NCBI GenBank assembly: GCA_016195615.1
Contig: JACPZF010000071.1
Span: 1 to 6,133 of the forward strand
Reading direction: 5' to 3'
Source: Candidatus Gottesmanbacteria bacterium
GTDB taxonomy: Bacteria > Patescibacteriota > Microgenomatia > JACPZF01
Length of the DNA: 6,133 bases
Shown in pieces: positions 1 to 3,836 of the stretch. Both the position numbers and the translations under genes were made by a program. Position 1 is the stretch's first letter, and each line of letters starts with the position of its first letter. Below the pieces are notes generated by a model that saw nothing but the letters and a program-made list of their open reading frames with translations, made no database searches and was not told the DNA's origin.

Positions 1-137
1 ACGGCCTCTTCAACTACATACTGAATAATGGGTTTATCGACAATCGGAAGCATTTCCTTAGGCATGGCCTTGGTCGCGGGCAGAAATCTTGTACCAAAAC
101 CAGCGGCGGGAATGACGACTTTTTTAATTTTAGACAT
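1..137 (-). CDS. galU: UTP-glucose-1-phosphate uridylyltransferase, N-terminal fragment (cut by window edge)
   Basis: The enzyme joins glucose-1-phosphate and UTP to give UDP-glucose and pyrophosphate in the cytoplasm; UDP-glucose feeds envelope sugars and the Leloir pathway. Only the first 45 codons are present and the rest lies left of the window. The fragment shows the nucleotidyltransferase signature: PAAGFGTRFLP near residues 10-20 (the glycine-rich UTP-binding loop), then TKAMPKEMLPIVDKP at about 22-36 and IIQYVVEEA, all close to textbook GalU. The start is the ATG at 135-137. A good promoter lies about 24 nt upstream and no clear SD is visible. The gene is divergent from secE, whose promoter interlocks with its own. 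RfbA/RmlA-type glucose-1-phosphate thymidylyltransferases are related, but the KEMLPIVDKP form with ATKAMPKE favours GalU. Confidence 0.93.
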   Translation of the reverse strand, partial: MSKIKKVVIPAAGFGTRFLPATKAMPKEMLPIVDKPIIQYVVEEA

Positions 138-140
138 TAA

Positions 141-164
141 AAATTAAGAATTAAAAATTGTCAT
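141..164 (+). repeat. 24-bp AT-rich direct repeat, copy 1
   Basis: This stretch matches 435-458 at 23 of 24 positions and ends in AATTAAAAATTGTCAT in both places. Copy 1 lies in the galU leader; copy 2 makes up the whole secE-nusG spacer, so the pair brackets secE. The bases after copy 1 (TCT) continue toward the CATTCT start seen in the rplK-leader repeat at 1065, which suggests both are parts of one dispersed element. Confidence 0.75.
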
Positions 165-167
165 TCT

Positions 168-196
168 ATTTTATTCTCTCTCCCTTTACAAGTCAA
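168..196 (-). promoter_or_regulatory. galU promoter
   Basis: On the minus strand a -35 box TTGACT (191-196) is followed by a 17-nt spacer and a -10 box TAAAAT (168-173). The predicted start is near 161, giving a leader of about 24 nt. Its spacer contains the secE -35 box, so the two promoters cannot easily be occupied together. Confidence 0.7.
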
Positions 197-213
197 TTCT
201 GGTCTGTTAAAAT
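185..213 (+). promoter_or_regulatory. secE operon promoter
   Basis: A -35 box TTTACA (185-190), a 17-nt spacer and a -10 box TAAAAT (208-213) with an upstream TGT (extended -10). The predicted start falls at about 219-221, directly before the secE ATG at 222, which implies a leaderless or nearly leaderless message. The -35 box abuts the galU -35 box (191-196) on the other strand. Confidence 0.72.
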
Positions 214-221
214 TTGACGCT

Positions 222-434
222 ATGACTGATGCCACTAATTTGAGTAAAATAAAGCCATCGTTGACTTTTTTTAGCGAAGTTAAAGCCGAGCTAGCCAAGG
301 TTGTCTGGCCGTCGAAAGAAGAAACGATTCGCTTAACGGGAATTGTCATCGTTATCAGCCTCGTAGTGGGGCTTTTTATCGGCGCGCTAGATTATATTTT
401 AACAATCTTAACAGGTTTGTTTGTTAGAAATTAG
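222..434 (+). CDS. secE: preprotein translocase subunit SecE
   Basis: SecE is the small essential subunit of the SecYEG channel; it clamps SecY in the cytoplasmic membrane. The 70-aa product is the short single-membrane-segment form typical of most bacteria outside the enterics, which have about 127 aa. An amphipathic cytosolic helix carries the conserved pattern FFSEVKAELAKVVWPSKEET (residues 16-35), followed by one hydrophobic segment at about 39-60 and a short tail. The start is the ATG at 222, lying almost at the predicted transcription start, and no SD is present. It is the first gene of the secE-nusG-rplKA cluster, an order conserved across bacteria. No tRNA-Trp gene is seen upstream, although one precedes secE in many genomes. 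Confidence 0.95.
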   Translation: MTDATNLSKIKPSLTFFSEVKAELAKVVWPSKEETIRLTGIVIVISLVVGLFIGALDYILTILTGLFVRN

Positions 435-458
435 AAATTAATAATTAAAAATTGTCAT
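435..458 (+). repeat. 24-bp AT-rich direct repeat, copy 2 (fills secE-nusG spacer)
   Basis: This is the 23/24 match to 141-164. It begins right after the secE stop codon and ends immediately before the nusG ATG, so the nusG initiation region is built entirely from repeat sequence and has no SD. Confidence 0.75.
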
Positions 459-1052
459 ATGTCTGATCAAATTGCTAATCCTAAAAATATTCTGAAAGTT
501 CCAGAAGAGGTGCAAAAATCCGATGATACATCGGTAAAATGGTATGTACTTCATACCTACTCCGGCCACGAAAACAAGGTCGCCGAAGCGCTGAAGCAAC
601 GCGCGGAATCAATGCATCTGCAGGATAAAATTCTGGAAATGGTTGTGCCGACGCGGGAGGTAGTTACAGTAAAAGCCGGAAAAAAAGGCCAAATCTCAGA
701 AAAAATTTTTCCCGGTTATATTTTGGTTAAAATGCTTCTTGACGATGAATCTTGGCTCGCTGTCCGCACTACTCCCGGTGTTACCTCTTTTGTCGGCGCC
801 GGCAATAAGCCTACCCCTATTTCGGAAAAAGAAGTCGACGTCATCATGAAGTTTATGAAAATCGAGGCGCCAAAGTACAAGGCGGTCTTTACTCTCGGCG
901 AGGCGGTTAAAATCGTCGATGGTCCTTTTTCCGACTTTTTGGGTACAGTGGAAACCATTGATGAAGAAAAAGGAAAGGTGAAAGTCTTAGTTTCTATTTT
1001 TGGTAGAGAAACTCCGGTAGAGTTGGACTTCTTGCAGGTGGCAAAATTGTAA
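459..1052 (+). CDS. nusG: transcription termination/antitermination factor NusG
   Basis: NusG binds RNA polymerase and modulates pausing, Rho termination and transcription-translation coupling. The 197-aa product has an N-terminal extension (1-27), the NGN domain starting at KWYVLHTYSGHENKVAEAL (27-45) with the hallmark FPGYILVKM (about 86-94) and VRTTPGVTSFVG, and a C-terminal KOW domain with GEAVKIVDGPFSDFLGTVETID. It is slightly longer than the usual 175-185 aa because of the N-terminal extension. That extension includes the 18-bp repeat at 517-534, translated as KSDDTS (20-25). No SD precedes the ATG; the 24-bp spacer is an AT-rich repeat. The stop codon sits in the loop of a perfect 11-bp inverted repeat (1039-1065). 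An ATG start further downstream would cut into the NGN fold, so 459 is preferred. Confidence 0.95.
   Translation: MSDQIANPKNILKVPEEVQKSDDTSVKWYVLHTYSGHENKVAEALKQRAESMHLQDKILEMVVPTREVVTVKAGKKGQISEKIFPGYILVKMLLDDESWLAVRTTPGVTSFVGAGNKPTPISEKEVDVIMKFMKIEAPKYKAVFTLGEAVKIVDGPFSDFLGTVETIDEEKGKVKVLVSIFGRETPVELDFLQVAKL
517..534 (+). repeat. palindromic repeat inside nusG
   Basis: An 18-bp string identical to 5889-5906. It contains a 6-bp inverted repeat, CCGATG / CATCGG, around an ATA loop. It lies in frame in the nonconserved N-terminal extension of NusG, just before the NGN domain. Two 18-bp identical copies in 6 kb are not expected by chance. Confidence 0.75.
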
Positions 1053-1065
1053 AACAATTTTGCCA
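1039..1065 (+). repeat. inverted repeat spanning the nusG stop codon
   Basis: The arms TGGCAAAATTG (1039-1049) and CAATTTTGCCA (1055-1065) pair perfectly around the loop TAAAA, which contains the UAA stop. Two G-U pairs could extend the stem in RNA. No U-tract follows, so this is not a standard terminator. It could protect or modulate the nusG-rplK junction. Confidence 0.65.
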
Positions 1066-1106
1066 TTCTGAGCGAGTCCGGCGAAGCCGGACGAGTCGAA
1101 GAATCT
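1065..1106 (+). repeat. dispersed TGAGCGA/CGAGTCGAAG palindromic element, copy 1 (rplK leader)
   Basis: The outer arms ATTCT (1065-1069) and AGAAT (1100-1104) enclose TGAGCGA (1069-1075), an inner hairpin GTCCGGC-GAA-GCCGGAC (1076-1092) and CGAGTCGAAG (1092-1101). The same outer framework with a different inner hairpin recurs at 2440-2488. It fills most of the 64-bp gap between nusG and rplK and leaves no SD for rplK. Elements with this sequence pattern are familiar from many draft bacterial genomes, though I cannot search for relatives here. Confidence 0.75.
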
Positions 1107-1116
1107 GTCAATCGTT

Positions 1117-1536
1117 ATGAAAAAAATTAAAACCGTCATTAAGCTCAATCTCCCTGCCGGTGAAGCAACGGCGGCACCACCTGTTGGTCCGGCTCTAGGA
1201 CAACATGGTCTTCCGATCATGGAGTTTATCAGGGCTTATAATGAAAAGACCAAAGATCAAAAAGGTCAGGTTATTCCTGCCATTATTACCGTTTTTGAAG
1301 ATCGCACTTTTTCTTTTATTACCAAATTACCGCCGGTTGCCGAAATGATTAAAAAAAACCTCAAAGTAGAAAAGGGTTCGGCCAAGGCAGGACGGGAATC
1401 AGCCGGAAAATTATCCTTATCACAAGTTCGCGAAATTGCTGAAAGTAAATTGAAAGATTTAAACACCGAAAACGTTGATCAGGCAATGAAAGTAGTCACC
1501 GGAACGGCAAGATCAATGGGAATCCAAACCGAATAA
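1117..1536 (+). CDS. rplK: 50S ribosomal protein L11 (uL11)
   Basis: L11 binds 23S rRNA at the base of the L7/L12 stalk and forms the GTPase-associated centre contacted by EF-Tu, EF-G and RelA. The 139-aa length matches the family (141-142 aa). The N-terminal domain has IKLNLPAGEATAAPPVGPALGQHGLPIMEFIRAYNEKT (8-45), which includes the proline-rich PPVGPALGQ hinge. The C-terminal rRNA-binding domain includes KGSAKAGRESAGKLS (86-100) and ends with VTGTARSMGI (127-136). At the usual GVNIMEF motif it reads GLPIMEF, a mild variation. The gene lies 64 bp after nusG and only 3 bp before rplA, so rplK and rplA are surely cotranscribed. No clear SD is seen upstream of the ATG. Confidence 0.96.
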   Translation: MKKIKTVIKLNLPAGEATAAPPVGPALGQHGLPIMEFIRAYNEKTKDQKGQVIPAIITVFEDRTFSFITKLPPVAEMIKKNLKVEKGSAKAGRESAGKLSLSQVREIAESKLKDLNTENVDQAMKVVTGTARSMGIQTE

Positions 1537-1539
1537 TTT

Positions 1540-2406
1540 ATGGGAAAAATCAGAATTAAAACCCTCGGCGACGAGGAAAAAGAAAAAAAACAAAAGAAAC
1601 GCGACGAAGCCAGGCGCGAAGGCAAAAAAATTGCTAAACAGCAAGATGTGCCTAGTGATAAAGTGGAAAAAAAGGACGAACCAGTGGCGCTAGCTGAAAA
1701 AAAAGAAGTTGTAGAGGTAAAATCTCCAAGCCTTGAGGTGGAAAAACCAGTCAAAACTGCCTCTATCAAAAAAGCTTCCCGGTCGCGCTCCCGGCGCTAT
1801 CAAAAAGTGCGAAGTTTTGTCGATAAAACTAAAACTTATTCCCTAACTGACGCCATATCCTTAGTGAAAAAAACCAACATTACCCATTTTGACGCTACAA
1901 TGGAAGTTCATGTTAATACTCTTGTTAAAGATATTAAAGGCCATGTTACTCTCCCCCATGGCATCGGCAAAGAGATCAAGGTCAAAATCGCCGACGACAA
2001 GTTACTTTCTCAAATTGAAAGCGGTAAAATTGATTTTGACGTTTTAGTTAGCCATCCGAGTTTTATGGCCAAACTGGCCAAAGTGGCAAAAATCCTAGGC
2101 CCTAGGGGCCTCATGCCCAATCCTAAAAACGGCACGATCTCGGAAAAACCCGAGGAGGCAGTCAAGAAATTTTCCTTGGCCCTTCATTTTAAAACCGAGG
2201 CAGATTTTCCTCTTATTCATACTGTTATTGGTAAAACCAGTTTTCCTGATAATAAACTAGCAGAAAATTTAAACGTTTTAATAAATGCGATTGGGCCGGA
2301 AAAAATTAAAACTCTCTATCTTAAGGCTACCATGAGCCCAAGCGTCAAAGTGGAGCTTGCCCCAAATCGCTCTGGTTTGGGGATTGTCAAAGAAAATAAT
2401 TTGTGA
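1540..2406 (+). CDS. rplA: 50S ribosomal protein L1 (uL1) with long charged N-terminal extension
   Basis: L1 forms the mobile stalk near the ribosomal E site and in many bacteria also represses its own operon. The product is 288 aa against a usual 225-235. Residues 1-82 form a Lys/Glu-rich extension beginning MGKIRIKTLGDEEKEKKQKK, probably disordered or coiled. The L1 core begins near RSRRYQKV (83-90). It includes HVTLPHGIGKEIKVKI (135-150) and the signature GPRGLMPNPKNGTI (187-200), and ends with IHTVIGKTSF and LYLKATMSPSVKVE. Compared with the E. coli sequence as I remember it, the core lacks about 18 residues after VKI (about 150) and about 6 residues before the LPHG motif, so domain II is compact. 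The gene ends in TGA, and a promoter for rplJ overlaps its last codons. No SD is visible. Confidence 0.94.
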   Translation: MGKIRIKTLGDEEKEKKQKKRDEARREGKKIAKQQDVPSDKVEKKDEPVALAEKKEVVEVKSPSLEVEKPVKTASIKKASRSRSRRYQKVRSFVDKTKTYSLTDAISLVKKTNITHFDATMEVHVNTLVKDIKGHVTLPHGIGKEIKVKIADDKLLSQIESGKIDFDVLVSHPSFMAKLAKVAKILGPRGLMPNPKNGTISEKPEEAVKKFSLALHFKTEADFPLIHTVIGKTSFPDNKLAENLNVLINAIGPEKIKTLYLKATMSPSVKVELAPNRSGLGIVKENNL

Positions 2407-2412
2407 TATAAA
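2384..2412 (+). promoter_or_regulatory. promoter for rplJ-rplL
   Basis: A -35 box TTGTCA (2384-2389), an exact 17-nt spacer, and an extended -10 TGATATAAA with TATAAA at 2407-2412. It overlaps the last codons and stop of rplA. The predicted start, about 2419, lies just before the L10-leader-like sequence. An internal promoter ahead of rplJL is also found in E. coli, where rplJL is controlled separately from rplKA. Confidence 0.7.
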
Positions 2413-2421
2413 GAATTAAAT

Positions 2422-2506
2422 CCAAAGACAGTAGGTCGAAGATCCTGAGCGACCCTGAACGATACGGTTTAGGCGAGTCGAAGGATCTACTTAAACCCTA
2501 CCGAGG
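2422..2506 (+). promoter_or_regulatory. L10 autoregulatory leader (L10-L12 complex binding site), with a repeat in its apical part
   Basis: CCAAAGACAGTAGG (2422-2435) and TTAAACCCTACCGAGG (2491-2506) closely resemble the two conserved strands of the ribosomal L10 leader as I know it from Firmicutes (AAGACAGCAGG and UUAAUCCUGCCGAGG forms). GTAGG (2431-2435) pairs with CCTAC (2497-2501), and the outer CC (2422-2423) can pair with GG (2505-2506). The 3' strand contains the rplJ SD GAGG (2503-2506), 5 nt before the ATG, so L10 binding could directly block initiation. The region between the strands is occupied by the dispersed element at 2440-2488. A covariance-model search would settle the identity. 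Confidence 0.72.
2440..2488 (+). repeat. dispersed TGAGCGA/CGAGTCGAAG palindromic element, copy 2 (within L10 leader)
   Basis: The arms AGATCCT (2440-2446) and AGGATCT (2482-2488) are perfectly complementary. Inside are TGAGCGA (2446-2452), an inner hairpin CCTGAAC/GTTTAGG (2454-2460 with 2467-2473, one G-U pair) and CGAGTCGAAG (2474-2483). The outer framework is shared with 1065-1106, but the inner hairpin sequence is unrelated, so the element looks modular. Confidence 0.75.
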
Positions 2507-2511
2507 AAAAT

Positions 2512-3030
2512 ATGCCAAATCAACGTAAAATCAATATCGTCTCCGACCTTGCTGATAAATTAGGCAAGGCAAAATCTTTTGTCTTAACTGATTATCGCGG
2601 CTTAACGCATAAGCAGATCGAGGAATTAAAAAAATCTTTACAAAAAGCTCAGGCAGAATTTTTGGTGGTTAAAAATACGCTCCTTCTCAGGGCAATGTCC
2701 AATCACCAATTGCCAATGACCAATGACCAGTTGACGGGACCAACTGGGGTTCTATTTTCCTACGCCGACGAAATTGCGCCACTCAAGATTTTAGCCAAAT
2801 CTATTAAATCTCTTTCCCTACCCAAAATCAAACTTGGGTATTTTGATAAAAAAGAGCTCAGTCTCTCTGAAGTTAATAGATTGATTACCCTACCCAGCAA
2901 AGACGTACTTCTTACGCAATTAGCCGCCCAAATGAAATCGCCTTTATTTGGCTTACATCGGGCGCTTTCTTGGAATATGCAAAAATTGGTTTTTGTTTTA
3001 AGTTCTATTAAACAAAAGGGGGTGAATTAA
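2512..3030 (+). CDS. rplJ: 50S ribosomal protein L10 (uL10)
   Basis: L10 anchors the L7/L12 dimers to 23S rRNA beside L11 and, bound to L7/L12, represses its own translation in bacteria that have been studied. The 172-aa length is normal. The N-terminal rRNA-binding domain has VLTDYRGLTHKQIEELKKSL (24-43) and FLVVKNTLLLRA (50-61), followed by GPTGVLFS (76-83). The C-terminal helix that carries L7/L12 is seen in SPLFGLHRALSWNMQKLVFVLSSIKQKG. Residues 63-75 are encoded by a run of degenerate CCAATGA-like 7-mers (2699-2734) without changing the family length. The ATG at 2512 follows GAGG with 5-nt spacing. The rplL SD overlaps the last codons, and the genes are 2 bp apart. Confidence 0.95.
   Translation: MPNQRKINIVSDLADKLGKAKSFVLTDYRGLTHKQIEELKKSLQKAQAEFLVVKNTLLLRAMSNHQLPMTNDQLTGPTGVLFSYADEIAPLKILAKSIKSLSLPKIKLGYFDKKELSLSEVNRLITLPSKDVLLTQLAAQMKSPLFGLHRALSWNMQKLVFVLSSIKQKGVN
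2699..2734 (+). repeat. degenerate 7-bp tandem repeat (CCAATGA type) inside rplJ
   Basis: Five adjoining units run at 2699, 2706, 2713, 2720 and 2727: CCAATCA, CCAATTG, CCAATGA twice, and the 8-nt CCAGTTGA. They encode the variable linker between NTLLLRA and GPTG. A 7-bp inverted repeat, CCAGTTG / CAACTGG (2727-2733 with 2741-2747), adjoins. CCAATGA-type tandems also occur as intergenic repeats in some bacterial genomes, so this may be a repeat captured in frame. Confidence 0.7.
3015..3025 (+). promoter_or_regulatory. strong Shine-Dalgarno of rplL
   Basis: AAAGGGGGTGA lies within the last codons of rplJ. It can pair along its full length with the canonical 16S 3' end if one G-U pair is allowed. 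The GGGGG core ends 10 nt before the rplL ATG. It is by far the best SD in the ribosomal cluster, which fits the need for several L7/L12 copies per ribosome. Confidence 0.75.
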
Positions 3031-3032
3031 AA

Positions 3033-3425
3033 ATGGCCAAACTTTCTCAGGATGAAATTTTAAAAGCAGTTTCTGAAATGACCGTTTTGGAATTAGCTGA
3101 TTTAGTTAAAGCACTCGAAGAAAAATTCGGCGTTTCTGCCATGCCTCTAGCAACTGCTCCGGCGACTGTGTCCTCCGAAGCGCAAGCGTTGGAGGAGCCA
3201 AAGGAAGAGCAAACGGTTTTTAATGTTGTCTTGGCAAATACCGGCAGTAATAAAATTGCTGTCATTAAAGCTATCCGCGAAATCGTTCCCACTTTAGGTC
3301 TTAAAGAAGCCAAAGATATGGCAGATCAAGCGCCAAAAAATGTGCTCGAGCAAGCCAATAAAGCTGCTGCGGAAGAAGCGAAAAAGAAACTGGAAACAGC
3401 CGGAGCAACGGTGGAGTTAAAATAA
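3033..3425 (+). CDS. rplL: 50S ribosomal protein L7/L12 (bL12)
   Basis: L7/L12 is the multicopy stalk protein that recruits and stimulates translational GTPases. The 130-aa product has an N-terminal dimerisation domain that binds L10 (LSQDEILKAVSEMTVLELADLVKALEEKFGVS, 4-35). A flexible Ala/Pro/Glu hinge (about 36-60) follows. The C-terminal factor-binding domain is TVFNVVLANTGSNKIAVIKAIREIVPTLGLKEAKDMADQAP followed by AAEEAKKKLETAGATVELK. It is a few residues longer than the usual 120-128. The start is fixed by the strong SD at 3015-3025. The intrinsic terminator at 3471-3494 ends the operon, so rpoB and rpoC, which follow rplL in many bacteria, are not linked here. Confidence 0.96.
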   Translation: MAKLSQDEILKAVSEMTVLELADLVKALEEKFGVSAMPLATAPATVSSEAQALEEPKEEQTVFNVVLANTGSNKIAVIKAIREIVPTLGLKEAKDMADQAPKNVLEQANKAAAEEAKKKLETAGATVELK

Positions 3426-3426
3426 T

Positions 3427-3462
3427 TAAGTGACCTAAGTGACTTAGGTAACTTAGGTGACT
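3427..3462 (+). repeat. 36-bp array of four 9-bp units, copy 1
   Basis: Four consecutive 9-mers of the form TARGTRACY run from 3427 to 3462. The array is also nearly palindromic: the 15-bp arms at 3426-3440 and 3451-3465 pair with one mismatch. It starts right after the rplL stop codon and precedes the terminator. A second array at 3801-3836 matches it in 32 of 36 positions, unit by unit, in the same orientation. Confidence 0.8.
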
Positions 3463-3470
3463 TAAAAAAG

Positions 3471-3494
3471 AAAGCCGCTTTTTGCGGCTTTTTT
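3471..3494 (+). terminator. intrinsic terminator of the ribosomal operon
   Basis: AAAGCCGC (3471-3478), a TTTTT loop and GCGGCTTT (3484-3491) form a perfect 8-bp stem that runs into a six-T tract ending at 3494. It lies 46 bp after the rplL stop and just before the promoter of the HTH gene. Confidence 0.92.
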
Positions 3495-3506
3495 CCTCTT
3501 TCCCTA

Positions 3507-3536
3507 TTGACATGATTTTAAATCTTATGATATTGT
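3507..3536 (+). promoter_or_regulatory. promoter of the HTH gene
   Basis: A consensus -35 TTGACA (3507-3512) is followed by a weak -10, either GATATT at 3529-3534 (16-nt spacer) or TATTGT at 3531-3536 (18-nt spacer). The predicted start near 3541-3543 gives a leader of about 20 nt without an SD. A small palindrome GATTT-T-AAATC (3514-3524) lies in the spacer and could be an operator. Confidence 0.55.
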
Positions 3537-3563
3537 CTGATAGTAAGTCATATTAATAAAATT

Positions 3564-3803
3564 ATGTCTGATACACAGCAAGTGGTTAGAAGTACATCAA
3601 AAAAAATCTCTCTGGATAATCTTCCTGATTTATTGACCGTTCGCGAGGTTACCGACGTTTTGCGGGTTTCGCCTTTAACTATTAAACGTTGGGGCAAAAG
3701 AGGTAAATTGCCGGCTATTAGGATTAATTCTCGAGGCGATCGCCGTTACAAAAAAGAGGCAATTCTCTATCTTCTGGGGATACAAAGTCCAAATAGTGTC
3801 TAA
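3564..3803 (+). CDS. small excisionase/MerR-type helix-turn-helix protein
   Basis: This 79-aa protein is a single DNA-binding module. A nonconserved N-terminus (1-21) precedes LLTVREVTDVLRVSPLTIKRWGKRGKLPAIRINSRGDRRYKKEAILYLL (23-71). That pattern is a MerR-like/excisionase (HTH_17) winged helix: the first helix REVTDVL, the recognition helix SPLTIKRWGKRGKLP, and a basic wing with RGDRRYKKEAI. Such proteins bind DNA as excisionase or recombination directionality factors, or as small regulators; no integrase is seen here. It has its own promoter after the operon terminator and no SD. Its stop codon is the first triplet of the second 9-bp repeat array, and a copy of the array lies on each side. 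It converges with galT. Its target is unknown. Confidence 0.85.
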   Translation: MSDTQQVVRSTSKKISLDNLPDLLTVREVTDVLRVSPLTIKRWGKRGKLPAIRINSRGDRRYKKEAILYLLGIQSPNSV

Positions 3804-3836
3804 GTCACCTAAGTGACTTAAATAACTTAGGTTACT
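3801..3836 (+). repeat. 36-bp array of four 9-bp units, copy 2
   Basis: Four 9-bp units begin at 3801, 3810, 3819 and 3828, matching the array at 3427-3462 in 32 of 36 positions. It supplies the stop codon of the HTH gene (3801-3803) and reaches the last base of galT's stop codon (3836-3838 on the minus strand). It thus fills the whole convergent gap and is nearly palindromic, but no U-tract follows on either strand. Confidence 0.8.

Noticed and set aside
716..1111. Long minus-strand open frames opposite nusG, rplK, rplA and rplL
   Set aside because: They are antisense shadows of clearly conserved genes, with low-complexity Ser/Phe-rich translations and no SD or family resemblance.
2401..2445. 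Recoding of the rplA TGA stop (glycine code of Gracilibacteria/Absconditabacteria)
   Set aside because: Reading through would translate the rplJ promoter and leader region, and L1 ends at its normal place at the TGA.
3427..3836. CRISPR-like array from the 9-bp units
   Set aside because: The units are only 9 bp, contiguous and without spacers, and no cas genes are present.
3801..3836. Bidirectional intrinsic terminator between the HTH gene and galT
   Set aside because: A hairpin can form, but no U-tract follows on either strand, and the arms are AT-rich with a mismatch.
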